64,000 bases of DNA from Coneutiohabitans sp964457925. Lineage in GTDB: Bacteria; Zhuqueibacterota; Zhuqueibacteria; Zhuqueibacterales; Zhuqueibacteraceae. Numbering within the stretch: position 1 is the stretch's first letter; every line of letters begins with the position of its first letter. The translations under genes were made by a program, and so were the position numbers. Below are positions 8,471-17,000 of the stretch, one piece after another. The stretch is taken from positions 62,001 to 126,000 of the forward strand of contig CAYWGH010000011.1 in assembly GCA_964457925.1 (NCBI GenBank). The letters are read 5' to 3'. The notes beneath the pieces are model-generated. The model did no database searches, was not told the origin of the DNA, and saw only the letters and a list, made by a program, of their open reading frames with translations.

Positions 8471-10633
8471 ATGCCGGAAGCTTTTCGCAGTATTAAAAAA
8501 AGTTCCGCCCGAAAAAAGCTGCACACTCATGCCGTTGCTTTTTGTTTTTTGATGTTCGCATGCGGCGGTTTGCGCGCCGGTGACAACACCGTCGTACGGT
8601 ATAACCGGCCGCAACTGACCTTGCACAACGCCGGGTTCGAAATGGGCGCGGCCGAATGGAAGCCGATCGCTGAAAATCTTATCGGCTTCGAAGTCGTTTC
8701 CGATTCACTCAACGCGGCGGAAGGCCGGCGTTCTTTGAAAATTGATTTGAGCCGCAGCCGCGATTTTGGCTCGGGAAATTTTCGCCTGGTTAGCCCGTGG
8801 CTGACGCTGCCGGGCGGCGGCGAATTCGAGTTTACGATGCAGATCAAAGCCGATGCCCCCGGGCGTACGGTCGCCGTGCGTGTCATTAACGGCGTCGCCA
8901 AGCAAGCGCTGCGCAAAGGCAAGCAGAACCGGGCGCGTTTCGTTGACAAAGAAGAGTGCGGAACAACGTGGGCGCCAATCACCGTCAACGGCACGCTGCC
9001 CGCCGCGGAGCAAAACAGTTATCGCCTCGCGCTGGAATTTGAAGCGCCGGGAACCTTTTGGATCGATCAAATCGATTTTCGCCGCAACGGCAAGAGTATT
9101 TGTGTTGCACCCGAATTGGAAGCGAGACTTGCTCCGGCAAATCTCAAAACAAAAATTTTTGCTGCCGGCGCAGAAACGCCGCTCGCAATTTGGATTGTCA
9201 ATCGTTCGGAACGCGGCCGGAATTTGCAATTTCACATTCAACAAGCCGGACGATTGACTGCCGAAACCCGCTCGCTGCAAATTCCCATTGCGATAAAACC
9301 GCGGGAATCCGTGCGCCATCCCGTGCAGCTCAAATTGCCGCACGCGGATGATTATCGCCTGACATGGTCGCTGCGCGACGAATCCGGCCAGCAAATGAGC
9401 GGCGGCGTGCTGCGTGTCGCTGCACAAAATACGGCCTTGCCGGCCTCCAACTCCGGCGAGCCGGTGTGGGGCATGCACCTCAATGCGACCAACATGGATA
9501 TTACCTTGCCGATTTTGCAGCAGGCGCGCGTGAGGTACTTGCGCAATATTTTTCAAATCTATTGGAATCAAGTCGAACCCCGGCCGGGCAAATGGCAGTG
9601 GCCGGATGAATTGCTGGCGTATTTACGTGAGCAGGATTTTCAACTTCTTCCCATTCTCGGCTTTCCGCCGCGTTGGGCCAGCGCGTCCGCGAAACCGGGC
9701 GGCACGGAGTTGTTGAACAAAATGCCGCGCGCGATGACGGAGTATGAAAACTATTTGCGCGAAGTCATTACGCGTTACGGCAAACAAATCCCGCGCTGGG
9801 AAATTTGGAACGAGCCGAATCTGCCGCGTTATTTTGAAGGCACGCCGGAAGAGTATGGCCTTCTGCTCGCCGCCTCCGTCGATTTCTTCAAACAGACTCA
9901 ACCCGAGGCAAAATTAGCCGGACTCAGCCTCGCCTGGTCGGATGACAATCGCGAACTTTTTGCCAAGGCCGCGTTGTCGCAACAAAAGGCGCAACCGCAA
10001 GCCTTGTCCTTTCATCCGTATGAGAAGATTGCGCCGGAAGAAGCATTGGTCGATAAAATCGCGCAGTTGCAAGCGCTGGTGCAACATGCACAAGGCTATG
10101 TCCCGGAATTGTGGGCCACCGAAACCGGCTATCGCGGCCGCGACTCCATCAATACTGCCGTGCCTTATTATTCACCGGCGCGCCCGACTACGGTCGATGA
10201 GATGACGCAGGCGGCGTTTCTCGTGCGCCACGCCTTGCTGTCAAAATCTGCCGGCGTGAAATATTATTTTTGTTATTCGATGGATAGCGAACGCCCGAAC
10301 CGCGGGCCGGATATTCACGGCTTGCTCGATTATGATTGGAATGCCACGGTGAAGCCCGCATTGCTCGCTTATCTCACGCTGGCGCAACTCTGCGGCGACG
10401 CGGCATTTGAACAGCGGGAGGAGATGGGCGATCCCGGCCTTTACCTTTTGCACTATCGCCGCGCCGATGGCCGGCGGTTTAGCGCGCTTTGGCAAACGGC
10501 AGCGCGCTCCGGTGGCAGCGCCGAGCTTCCTGCAAGTTTGCGCGGCGCAGAAGCCTGGGATTTTTTCGGCAACCGTTTAACCGCTGAAAACAAGCTGCCG
10601 GTGAGCACGCGCCCGGTTTATTTCTTGAAGTAA
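8471..10633 (+). CDS. Secreted clan GH-A glycoside hydrolase-like protein
   Basis: The N-terminus (HTHAVAFCFLMFACGGLRAG) is a signal peptide. Residues 50-210 form a beta-sandwich resembling a carbohydrate-binding module (FEMGAAEWKP, later FWIDQIDF), then a second beta region, then a TIM-barrel domain from about residue 330. The barrel shows WEIWNEPN with the probable acid/base E448 and ATETGY with the probable nucleophile E551, the pair expected for retaining clan GH-A enzymes (GH39- or GH5-like). The protein (720 residues) probably trims or turns over an exported polysaccharide in the periplasm or outside. Family assignment within the clan is uncertain. Confidence 0.78.
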   Translation: MPEAFRSIKKSSARKKLHTHAVAFCFLMFACGGLRAGDNTVVRYNRPQLTLHNAGFEMGAAEWKPIAENLIGFEVVSDSLNAAEGRRSLKIDLSRSRDFGSGNFRLVSPWLTLPGGGEFEFTMQIKADAPGRTVAVRVINGVAKQALRKGKQNRARFVDKEECGTTWAPITVNGTLPAAEQNSYRLALEFEAPGTFWIDQIDFRRNGKSICVAPELEARLAPANLKTKIFAAGAETPLAIWIVNRSERGRNLQFHIQQAGRLTAETRSLQIPIAIKPRESVRHPVQLKLPHADDYRLTWSLRDESGQQMSGGVLRVAAQNTALPASNSGEPVWGMHLNATNMDITLPILQQARVRYLRNIFQIYWNQVEPRPGKWQWPDELLAYLREQDFQLLPILGFPPRWASASAKPGGTELLNKMPRAMTEYENYLREVITRYGKQIPRWEIWNEPNLPRYFEGTPEEYGLLLAASVDFFKQTQPEAKLAGLSLAWSDDNRELFAKAALSQQKAQPQALSFHPYEKIAPEEALVDKIAQLQALVQHAQGYVPELWATETGYRGRDSINTAVPYYSPARPTTVDEMTQAAFLVRHALLSKSAGVKYYFCYSMDSERPNRGPDIHGLLDYDWNATVKPALLAYLTLAQLCGDAAFEQREEMGDPGLYLLHYRRADGRRFSALWQTAARSGGSAELPASLRGAEAWDFFGNRLTAENKLPVSTRPVYFLK

Positions 10634-10920
10634 TGCGGCGCCGGTTTTTGTGCCGGCCGTTTTCACCACGGGCTCCGGCGCTAATCGTGAAAAGCATGTG
10701 ACGGCGAAGCTGTCACGCAATTCGTACGCAGTCAGCATGATTGTTATGCCTGCTCGATTTGTCATTCAGTAGGAATCTTGTGAAGTACATGGCACTGTAC
10801 TTAGAGCTTCACAAGCGCGCTTCTGGATGACACTTCAAGAACGGGCTTCTAAAAATTAGAATCACAGTACACCAGCTTGACCCGGCAAAAACATCTTTGA
10901 TCAACAGCAGCGCTTTTGCC
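10634..10920. other. Intergenic region with hairpin and palindromic repeat
   Basis: Just past the stop lies a G/C-rich hairpin (CGCCGG, loop, CCGGC, then TTTT) that may terminate transcription. A dispersed palindrome occupies 10759-10831. No gene is seen. Confidence 0.4.
10759..10831 (+). repeat. Dispersed palindrome 'GTCATTC-GAAGGAATC' family, copy A
   Basis: The left arm tttgtcattcagtaggaatc and right arm gcttctggatgac flank a core containing ttgtgaag and cttcacaa. Copies B (45304-45378) and C (51093-51165) match the same pattern. This copy is the most degenerate: read in the frame that is open in the other two, it runs into a TGA near its end. Confidence 0.75.
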
Positions 10921-12333
10921 ATGTCTCAACAACGTTATCGCATTCTCGAAATTGCAATTGCAACTTGCGATTTGCTCGTCACGGCATTCTCGTTTTACGT
11001 CGCTTTTTGGCTGCGTTTTGAAACCGGCTATTTGCCGCATGCCAATCCGGAGATCGATCAATACTTGATCATTCTCGGTTGCATTCTGCCGCTGTGGTTG
11101 GGGTTGTTTTCGTTTTTTGGATTGTATGAATTTCACCGGCGCTTGCAACAGCTTACCGACGTGCGCCTGTTGCTGTTCAGCATTGCCAGCGGCGTCGTCT
11201 TCATCTCTGCGTTTACATTTTTTTATCGCGAGATTTCGTATTCGCGCATGACGTTCGTATTGTTCGGCGTGTTGAATTTCGTACTGGTGTTCGTCGAGCG
11301 CTTGCTGGTGCGCTGGCTGTTGCAGCAGGCGCACCGGCGCGGTTATCATCTGCGCCGCGTGCTCGTGGTGGGCGCGGGCGAGCTGGGCTTGCGCGTCGCG
11401 CAGCAGGCCAGGCGCCATCCCGAATTGGGCCATCGCATCGTCGGCTTTTGTGATGACTATGAAACCAACGGTGTTTACAAAAAAGATTACGGCCTGGAGG
11501 TGCTGGGGCGCACCTCTTCCTTGAACGAGATCATTGAAAAGCATCGTATCGACAAGGTAATCGTCGCGTTGCCGGGCCGCGCCATGCGCAAAATCTCACG
11601 CATTGTCGAAGTGTGCGAATTGGAGGGCGTTGAGACCGATATCGTGCCGGATTTTTTCAAGTTTATCCAGCCGCGCACGAAAGTCCACGATTTTGCCGGC
11701 CTGCCGCTGGTCAGCGTGCGCTTCACGCCGGTGGATTCCTGGAAGTATCGCGTGGCCAAGCGCGTTTTTGATGCAGTGTTTGCTGCTGCTGCGCTGCTGT
11801 TGTTTGCGCCGCTGATGGTGGTGATTGCAATCGCGATCAAACTCACCTCGCGCGGCCCCATCTTTTTCAAGCAGGAACGCATCGGCGTCAATCGCCGGCC
11901 CTTCAACATGGTGAAATTTCGTTCGATGAAATCCGGCGCTGAGAAATTTGATCACGCAGCCGGACTCGGCGCGCGCAATGATCCGCGCGTGACCAAGCTG
12001 GGCAAGTTCTTGCGCGAATGGAGCCTCGATGAGCTGCCGCAATTTTGGAATGTGTTGGCAGGCGACATGAGCGTGGTCGGTCCGCGCCCGGAACGGACGT
12101 ATCATGTGCGCCAATTCAAGACCAAAGTGCCGAACTACATGATTCGCCATCAAGTCAAAACCGGCATGACGGGCTGGGCGCAAGTGAACGGCTGGCGCGG
12201 CGATACCTCGATCGACAAGCGCATCGAGCATGATATTTTTTACATTGAAAACTGGTCGTTTGGGCTTGATTTGAAAATTATTTTGCTGACGCTGTTTGGG
12301 GGCATTATTACGAAGAAGGCGCGGTCGATTTGA
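10921..12333 (+). CDS. Undecaprenyl-phosphate sugar-1-phosphate transferase (WcaJ/WbaP type)
   Basis: This polyprenyl-phosphate hexose-1-phosphate transferase starts a repeat unit by placing a sugar phosphate, often glucose-1-P, on undecaprenyl phosphate at the inner membrane. Four to five N-terminal membrane helices (residues 10-135) precede a nucleotide-binding-like domain (VLVVGAGELGLRVA), then another helix (AAAALLLFAPLMVVIAIA), and the catalytic domain with FFKQERIG, MVKFRSM, LDELPQFWNVLAGDMS, VGPRPE and GWAQVNGWRGDTS. The whole is 470 residues, the usual length. ATG 10921 was chosen; a TTG 24 bp upstream would add eight residues. It heads the glycan assembly genes that follow. Confidence 0.92.
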   Translation: MSQQRYRILEIAIATCDLLVTAFSFYVAFWLRFETGYLPHANPEIDQYLIILGCILPLWLGLFSFFGLYEFHRRLQQLTDVRLLLFSIASGVVFISAFTFFYREISYSRMTFVLFGVLNFVLVFVERLLVRWLLQQAHRRGYHLRRVLVVGAGELGLRVAQQARRHPELGHRIVGFCDDYETNGVYKKDYGLEVLGRTSSLNEIIEKHRIDKVIVALPGRAMRKISRIVEVCELEGVETDIVPDFFKFIQPRTKVHDFAGLPLVSVRFTPVDSWKYRVAKRVFDAVFAAAALLLFAPLMVVIAIAIKLTSRGPIFFKQERIGVNRRPFNMVKFRSMKSGAEKFDHAAGLGARNDPRVTKLGKFLREWSLDELPQFWNVLAGDMSVVGPRPERTYHVRQFKTKVPNYMIRHQVKTGMTGWAQVNGWRGDTSIDKRIEHDIFYIENWSFGLDLKIILLTLFGGIITKKARSI

Positions 12334-12383
12334 GTTAGTATCAGAGTTTTGCACGATGGTTGCCATTTGTCAATGCTCAACAG

Positions 12384-12590
12384 CTAACCGCACACAACTC
12401 CGCGAGGAGTGGAATGATTATAGAAACGGTGTGCTGGAACGGCCCTCAACTCCGAAGGAGTGACATGTAGATTTTATCGCCGTGGCCCACGGCTCTATCG
12501 TGAAAACCCAATATGCCACTCCTAGCGAAGTTTGTAGAAACGGTGTGTGCGCATGACTATAAACATTTCACTCCTTCGGAGTTGCCAGCA
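12384..12590. repeat. Composite palindromic element with AACTCCG/AGGAGTG arms
   Basis: The segment opens with caactccgcgaggagtgg and closes with cactccttcggagttg; between them a second caactccgaaggagtgac, a gccactcctagcgaag and twin tatagaaacggtgtg / gtagaaacggtgtg boxes occur. The ends are inverted relative to each other. It resembles a non-autonomous dispersed repeat; no protein is encoded. The surrounding stretch from 12334 to 12691 holds nothing else recognisable. Confidence 0.6.
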
Positions 12591-12691
12591 AGCTCTCGTG
12601 TGAAATTCTTTGAGCATCAACAATTGGTTGATTGGCATCCTGATCAAATCCGCATTCATCGCGGGTTTGATCAGACTTTGTACAAAAGCCG

Positions 12692-13011
12692 GTTTCTAAC
12701 AAAAAATCGGTACTCAATTTTGATTCGAACGTCTTTTGACAAAGCATCATAACAAAAAAACATTAAGCATCACCCTCGTCAGCGAGCAATACGCGCCGGA
12801 TTTGTCATCAACCGCTTTCCTGTTCGAAGAGTTGATGATCGAGCTGCGCCGGCAGGGCGTTGACGCCGGCGTGCGGACATTGACGCCCGGGTATCACGGT
12901 TACGTCAAAGAAGGTAAAATCGTGTGGCGTGAAACGCGCAAGGGCGTGCCCGTGCGGCGACTGCCGCGTCTGCCGTTCAACCGCAGCAATCGCGCCGGCG
13001 AGGCGCTCAAC
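12692..13011 (+). repeat. 320-bp direct repeat, left copy
   Basis: The left copy runs from gtttctaacaaaaaatcggt to gaggcgctcaac and matches the right copy at 13848-14167 at the same length with roughly 20 differences, mostly silent within the coding part. It carries the upstream region and the first 92 codons of the downstream glycosyltransferase gene. The pair flanks an 836-bp segment with the toxin-antitoxin genes. Confidence 0.93.
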
Positions 13012-13062
13012 CGAGAAGTGGAAGGCATTAGCCGTAAGAGTTCAAGAAGCCGAGACCAATAA
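12736..13062 (+). pseudogene. Truncated 5' copy of the GT4 glycosyltransferase gene
   Basis: The first 92 codons (TTG start, TKHHNKKTLSITLVSEQYAP) are nearly identical to the intact gene at 13892, then homology stops after GEALN and 16 unrelated codons lead to a stop. Only part of the N-terminal GT-B domain is present and no donor-binding region, so no enzyme activity is expected. It is the left arm of the direct duplication. The few substitutions versus the intact gene (such as I for V in SITLVS) show the duplication is not very recent, or that the copies came from related strains. Confidence 0.88.
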
Positions 13063-13072
13063 GCGCATGGTT

Positions 13073-13390
13073 TCATCTTCCTCGCGAGATCATTCCGGCA
13101 AGGTCTTTTTTGGTCGTTCCCAGAACCAAAAGAGATTTGACAAGAAGATCAAGAGAAACGGAGGGATCACCCGCTTCCATTTTGGCAACACGCGATTGAT
13201 TGGATTTCAGCAACTTTGCCAATTCGACCTGGGTGTAATTCTTTTGCTGGCGACGTTTCCTGAGATTTTCACCAAAGGTGAGTTTTAGGTCAACATAAGC
13301 GGCTTCTTCTTCGCTAAGATCGAGAAACTCTTTGGCCGAACCCACGCGCCAGCCTTTGGCTTCGAGACGTGTTCTTTTTCTTGCGTTCAT
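13073..13390 (-). CDS. higA: HigA-like XRE-family antitoxin
   Basis: The 105-residue protein has an XRE helix-turn-helix in its C-terminal half: GENLRKRRQQKNYTQVELAK, then LLKSNQSRVAKMEAG. The N-terminal part (EAKGWRVGSAKEFLDLSEEE) matches the layout of antitoxins paired with Gp49/HigB toxins, with the segment before the HTH probably masking the toxin. It lies 15 bp downstream of the toxin gene on the same strand, the toxin-first order typical for higBA. Such antitoxins repress their own promoter. It is intact and in opposite orientation to the surrounding glycan genes. Confidence 0.88.
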   Translation of the reverse strand: MNARKRTRLEAKGWRVGSAKEFLDLSEEEAAYVDLKLTFGENLRKRRQQKNYTQVELAKLLKSNQSRVAKMEAGDPSVSLDLLVKSLLVLGTTKKDLAGMISRGR

Positions 13391-13405
13391 TGTGCGTTCT
13401 CTTTG

Positions 13406-13741
13406 TTATTGAACAGAATCGTAGAATCGAATTCGTTGTTTGCAGAGGTCAATCACGTGTTTGGGAGTCTTGTTCGTTTTCTTATCAAATACATGCAAAA
13501 TGACAATCGCATCAGGGTCAATACGATAAGGAATTCTCCAGGTCGCGGCTTTGTCGTCGATGCGCAGTTCGTGGCAACGTTGTCCGATTGACGGCATTGG
13601 CCTTGACTGGGGCATCGACAGCGTCTCTCCTCGCTGAAGCATTCGTAACAAATAACCGGCTTCCATGCGAGCAGTTTTGGAGAACGGAGGTGTTCTGATT
13701 TCGCCATGAAGCCAAACAAGAGGCTTGTCATCTGGATCCAT
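13406..13741 (-). CDS. higB: HigB-like toxin, phage Gp49 family (RelE/ParE superfamily)
   Basis: The 111-residue protein begins with the family signature KPLVWLHGEIRTPPFS, followed by EAGYLLRMLQRGE, SRPMPSIG, CHELRIDD, TWRIPYRID and KTNKTPKHVID. Members are translation-dependent mRNA interferases or related inhibitors. The ATG at 13741 is chosen over a TTG three codons upstream. All family blocks are intact, so the module may be functional. Its place between direct repeats of a glycosyltransferase gene suggests arrival as a cassette. Confidence 0.88.
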   Translation of the reverse strand: MDPDDKPLVWLHGEIRTPPFSKTARMEAGYLLRMLQRGETLSMPQSRPMPSIGQRCHELRIDDKAATWRIPYRIDPDAIVILHVFDKKTNKTPKHVIDLCKQRIRFYDSVQ

Positions 13742-13847
13742 GCTGCGCAATATATGTCAGATTTGGCATAGAGTCAATCTCGATTTTGGGATTTCTCCGA
13801 AATTAGCAAGGCCAAAATTGTTCGAGTTTTTGTCAGTGCAAAATTCA

Positions 13848-14167
13848 GTTTCTAACAAAAAATCGGTTCTAAAATTTGAATCGAACGTCTTTTGACAAAG
13901 CATCATAACAAAAAAACATTAAGCGTCACCCTCGTCAGCGAGCAATACGCGCCGGATCTCTCCTCCACCGCGTTTTTGTTCGAAGAGTTGATGATCGAGC
14001 TGCGCCGGCAGGGCGTTGACGCCGGCGTGCGGACGTTGACGCCCGGGTATCACGGTTACGTCAAAGAAGGTAAAATCGCGTGGCGTGAAACGCGCAAGGG
14101 CGTGCCGGTGCGGCGACTGCCGCGCCTGCCGTTCAACCGCAGCAATCGCGCCGGCGAGGCGCTCAAC
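13848..14167 (+). repeat. 320-bp direct repeat, right copy
   Basis: This is the intact-gene partner of 12692-13011. It includes the 44 bp before the TTG start and the first 92 codons, so the glycosyltransferase gene after the cassette keeps its own leader. Confidence 0.93.
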
Positions 14168-15277
14168 TGGGTATGGGGCACGTTGTGTTTGACCGCGCTG
14201 GCGTTGTTTTCGCCGCGGTCAGCCCCGCTGCTGATCAGCACCAATCCGCCCATGGCCCATGTCGTGGGCGCATTGATGAAAATCATCCGCGGCCAGCGCT
14301 TCATCGCGTTGTTTTATGATCTGCATCCGGAATTGTCGTGCGCTGTTGGCGTGTTGCGCGAGGGCAGCCTGCTCGACCGCCTGTGGCGCCGTGTGAATCG
14401 TTGGGCGTTGCGGCACACGGATGTGGCGGTTTGCATCGGCCAGTACATGGAACAAGTCGTCAAAGCGCGCTATGCGCATGTCAAAACCGCCGTCATTCAC
14501 AATTGGTGCGATCCTCAAGTCGTGCGCGATATGCCGAAAACAGAGAGCCGGTTCGCGGCCGAGCACGGCCTGCTCGACAAATTCGTCGTGCTGTTCTCCG
14601 GCAACATGGGCTGGCGACAACGCCTGGAAATTTTGATCGAAGTCGCAGCCGAGCTGCAGGATGTGCCGATTCGCTTCGTGTTCATCGGCGAAGGTGTGAA
14701 GAAGCCCAAGCTGCAAGAAATGGCGCAGGCGCGCAAGCTGAACAATGTTCTTTTTTTTCCGTATCAGCCGCGCCATGTGATGGAACATTCGCTGGCTGCC
14801 GCCGATCTCGCCGTGGTGTCGCACGAGCGTGAAGCAATCGGCTTCGGCGTGCCGAGCAAGATCTACACCTACATGGCCTCGGGCCGCGCGATTCTCGGCC
14901 TGGCGGGCAAGCCCTGCGAGCTGATCGACATGGTGAAGGAGTTCCAATGCGGCTGGGTGTTTGATGAAGATCATGATAAAGACGCCATCGTCGCGCAACT
15001 GCGACAACTGGTGCAGGCGCCGCAACCGTGTCTGGCAGCAGGCCGGCGCGCGCGCCAGGCGTTTGAAGAGAATTTCACGCTGCAACTCATCGCGCAGCAG
15101 TATCTCGAGGTGATTCAGCAGCAATGTGAGATTGGGCCGGCGCCGGGCTTGTTGCAACGATTGTTTCGTTCCCGCCCACGAAGGGTCGAACCGCCCGGCC
15201 GGCTCGTCGAAACCTGTGATCGTGAGAGCTCCCAGAGGGTTAATGCAACGGCCAAGCCGTTGCAGGAACATTTTTAG
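13892..15277 (+). CDS. Glycosyltransferase family 4 (WbuB-like)
   Basis: The protein (461 residues) has the GT4 layout: N-domain start VTLVSEQYAPDLSSTAFLFE, a membrane-associating stretch (LISTNPPMAHVVGA), LFYDLHPE, the linker AVIHNWCDP, the C-domain FVVLFSGNMGWRQ, and the donor-site region VPSKIYTYMASGRAILG. It likely adds a sugar to a lipid-linked oligosaccharide at the inner membrane. TTG 13892 is the only start compatible with the frame, because a TGA lies four codons upstream. The last 40 codons (after LQRLFRSRPRR) look like non-homologous tail and include an 8-bp-arm hairpin at 15245-15263. It is followed 56 bp later by the Wzi-like gene. Confidence 0.9.
   Translation: MTKHHNKKTLSVTLVSEQYAPDLSSTAFLFEELMIELRRQGVDAGVRTLTPGYHGYVKEGKIAWRETRKGVPVRRLPRLPFNRSNRAGEALNWVWGTLCLTALALFSPRSAPLLISTNPPMAHVVGALMKIIRGQRFIALFYDLHPELSCAVGVLREGSLLDRLWRRVNRWALRHTDVAVCIGQYMEQVVKARYAHVKTAVIHNWCDPQVVRDMPKTESRFAAEHGLLDKFVVLFSGNMGWRQRLEILIEVAAELQDVPIRFVFIGEGVKKPKLQEMAQARKLNNVLFFPYQPRHVMEHSLAAADLAVVSHEREAIGFGVPSKIYTYMASGRAILGLAGKPCELIDMVKEFQCGWVFDEDHDKDAIVAQLRQLVQAPQPCLAAGRRARQAFEENFTLQLIAQQYLEVIQQQCEIGPAPGLLQRLFRSRPRRVEPPGRLVETCDRESSQRVNATAKPLQEHF
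15245..15263 (+). repeat. Short hairpin GCAACGGC-caa-GCCGTTGC inside 3' end of CDS
   Basis: Perfect 8-bp arms with a 3-base loop, translated in the last codons of the glycosyltransferase (residues around NATAKPLQ). The same design (CGGC-3nt-GCCG) recurs after stop codons at 18152-18172, 18201-18219 (imperfect), 33103-33121 (imperfect) and 37737-37752. Confidence 0.6.
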
Positions 15278-15333
15278 AGAGTATGCATTCTCGGATGGGC
15301 GCAGTTTACAGTATTTTTCAGAGGACATTGCCA

Positions 15334-16926
15334 ATGAACAAGGATGTTCGCCGGCTTTTTGATCAAAACAACAAATGGTTTCGCCCTGGTTCACGCGGTT
15401 TGGGTTTGATGATCGTATCATTTCTGCTCGTTGCGAGCGCCGGCGCGCAGGAAATCATGACGGCGCCGACCTATCACTGGTCTTACACCTACGCGCACGA
15501 GCTGAGTCTGCGCCATCGCCATTTGGATTTCTCGCAGGCAAACTGGCCGGTGACAATCGGTGAAATGTCGCGGTTGGCTGATTCTGCCGGCGCTTTCGCG
15601 GAACATTCGGCAGAGCGGTTTTGGCAAACGCGCTTGCAGGAATTTTCACAATCACCGCTCGAACAAAAATCGTGGCTGCAGTTCGGCGGCCGCATAAGTG
15701 AGCGAGTTGGTGATTTTGGCGAGGCGACCCGTTCGCGCGCCGGCTTGCGCACACAACTCGCGCTTTTCCCTGACAAGCATATCGCATTTGTGAATGCGAT
15801 TCGCCTCGACGAAGAGCTGCGCGAAGATCCGAATTATCTGGGCAAACGCTGGCGCGGGTTCGCGGGCTACACCGAGCAAGCCTACGTGTCCTTGCATTTC
15901 GACAAGTATGTCGCTAAATTGGGCCGCGATTTTGTGCGCTGGGGGCGCGGTGTTGATGCGACTTTGCTGATCTCGGATTATTCCCGGCCGCTGGATCATT
16001 TTTTTGGCCGCCTCGATTTGAAACGATTTCGTTTTGACTATCTCGCGGCAAAGTTGAATTCGGAATATCTGCCGGATTCCCTGCGCCAGCGTTACGCGAC
16101 GGATTTGAGTGACCGTTATCTCGCGGCCGCGCGCGCGGAAATCAATCTCAAATCAAATTTGTTCACGCTCGCGATAACGCAAATGGCGCTGTACGGCGGT
16201 CCGAGCCGCGGTTTTGAATTATATTATCTCAATCCGCTTCTCGCGTTTCACGGCGAGCAGCTCAATGAGGAGGAAAAGAGCAACACGTTCGGCGCGATCG
16301 ATGTCATGGTGCGGCCGAAAGACCGGCTGGAATTCTATGCGCAGTTTTTGATCGACGATGTGCAAGTCGAGAAAACCCGGCGCGGCGATTTGGAGCCGAA
16401 CGAGATCGCCTATATTCTCGGCAGCGAAATTGCGAATCCGCTCGGTTTGTCAGGAACAACCATTGGCCTGGAATATACGCGCGTGGCCAATCGGACGTAC
16501 AACGCCATCACGGTGTGGGAGAAATTCCTGCATCGCAACCGGCCGCTGGCGCATTTTTTAGGCAATGATTTCGATCGCTGGTTGTTGCACGGGCGCGGCT
16601 ATCTTGGCCGGAATACGCAATTATTTTGGACGGTTGAAGCGCGGCGTCACGGCGAAGGCCGCGTTGAAAGGCCTTTTGATACGCCGTGGGTCAATGCTGA
16701 AATTACGGAGGGCTACACCGAAGCCTTTCCCAGCGGTGTGATCGAGCGCAGCACGCATGTCCAGCTCGAAGCACGCTGGCAGCCGCACAAAATTTTTTAT
16801 CTGGCGCTGGTGGGCAAACATGCGCGCTATCGCAATCGTGAAAATCGCGATGGTCACGACCAAAATGAAACAAGTGTGATGTTGCATCTCTGGCTGGAAA
16901 AATTTTGGTGGGTGGGAATGGATTAA
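15334..16926 (+). CDS. Wzi-like capsule assembly outer-membrane protein
   Basis: The ATG at 15334 is preceded by a good ribosome site (agagga, 8 nt) and gives a signal peptide (LGLMIVSFLLVASAGAQ). The mature part is rich in alternating beta strands with aromatic girdles, and it carries segments typical of the Wzi family such as VAKLGRDFVRWGRG, FRFDYLAAKL, RYLAAARAEINL and FELYYLNPLLAFHG. Wzi proteins are outer-membrane barrels that help anchor or organise capsule at the surface. The length, 530 residues, fits. It follows two glycan transferases and precedes heptose genes, consistent with surface polysaccharide export. Confidence 0.82.
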   Translation: MNKDVRRLFDQNNKWFRPGSRGLGLMIVSFLLVASAGAQEIMTAPTYHWSYTYAHELSLRHRHLDFSQANWPVTIGEMSRLADSAGAFAEHSAERFWQTRLQEFSQSPLEQKSWLQFGGRISERVGDFGEATRSRAGLRTQLALFPDKHIAFVNAIRLDEELREDPNYLGKRWRGFAGYTEQAYVSLHFDKYVAKLGRDFVRWGRGVDATLLISDYSRPLDHFFGRLDLKRFRFDYLAAKLNSEYLPDSLRQRYATDLSDRYLAAARAEINLKSNLFTLAITQMALYGGPSRGFELYYLNPLLAFHGEQLNEEEKSNTFGAIDVMVRPKDRLEFYAQFLIDDVQVEKTRRGDLEPNEIAYILGSEIANPLGLSGTTIGLEYTRVANRTYNAITVWEKFLHRNRPLAHFLGNDFDRWLLHGRGYLGRNTQLFWTVEARRHGEGRVERPFDTPWVNAEITEGYTEAFPSGVIERSTHVQLEARWQPHKIFYLALVGKHARYRNRENRDGHDQNETSVMLHLWLEKFWWVGMD

Positions 16927-17000
16927 AGATTGTTGGCGGCGCAGTCAATCTTATGGCAAGAACGGTTTCCCTGAAAAATACTATCATCTGAGGAGTTTTT

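Noticed and set aside
12692..14167. Transposon insertion with target-site duplication
   Set aside because: The repeats are 320 bp, far longer than target duplications, and no transposase or terminal inverted repeats are present.
14219..15421. 400-codon minus-strand frame opposite the GT4 gene
   Set aside because: It is antisense to a clear glycosyltransferase, has no family motif, and similar long antisense frames occur opposite most genes here because of codon bias.
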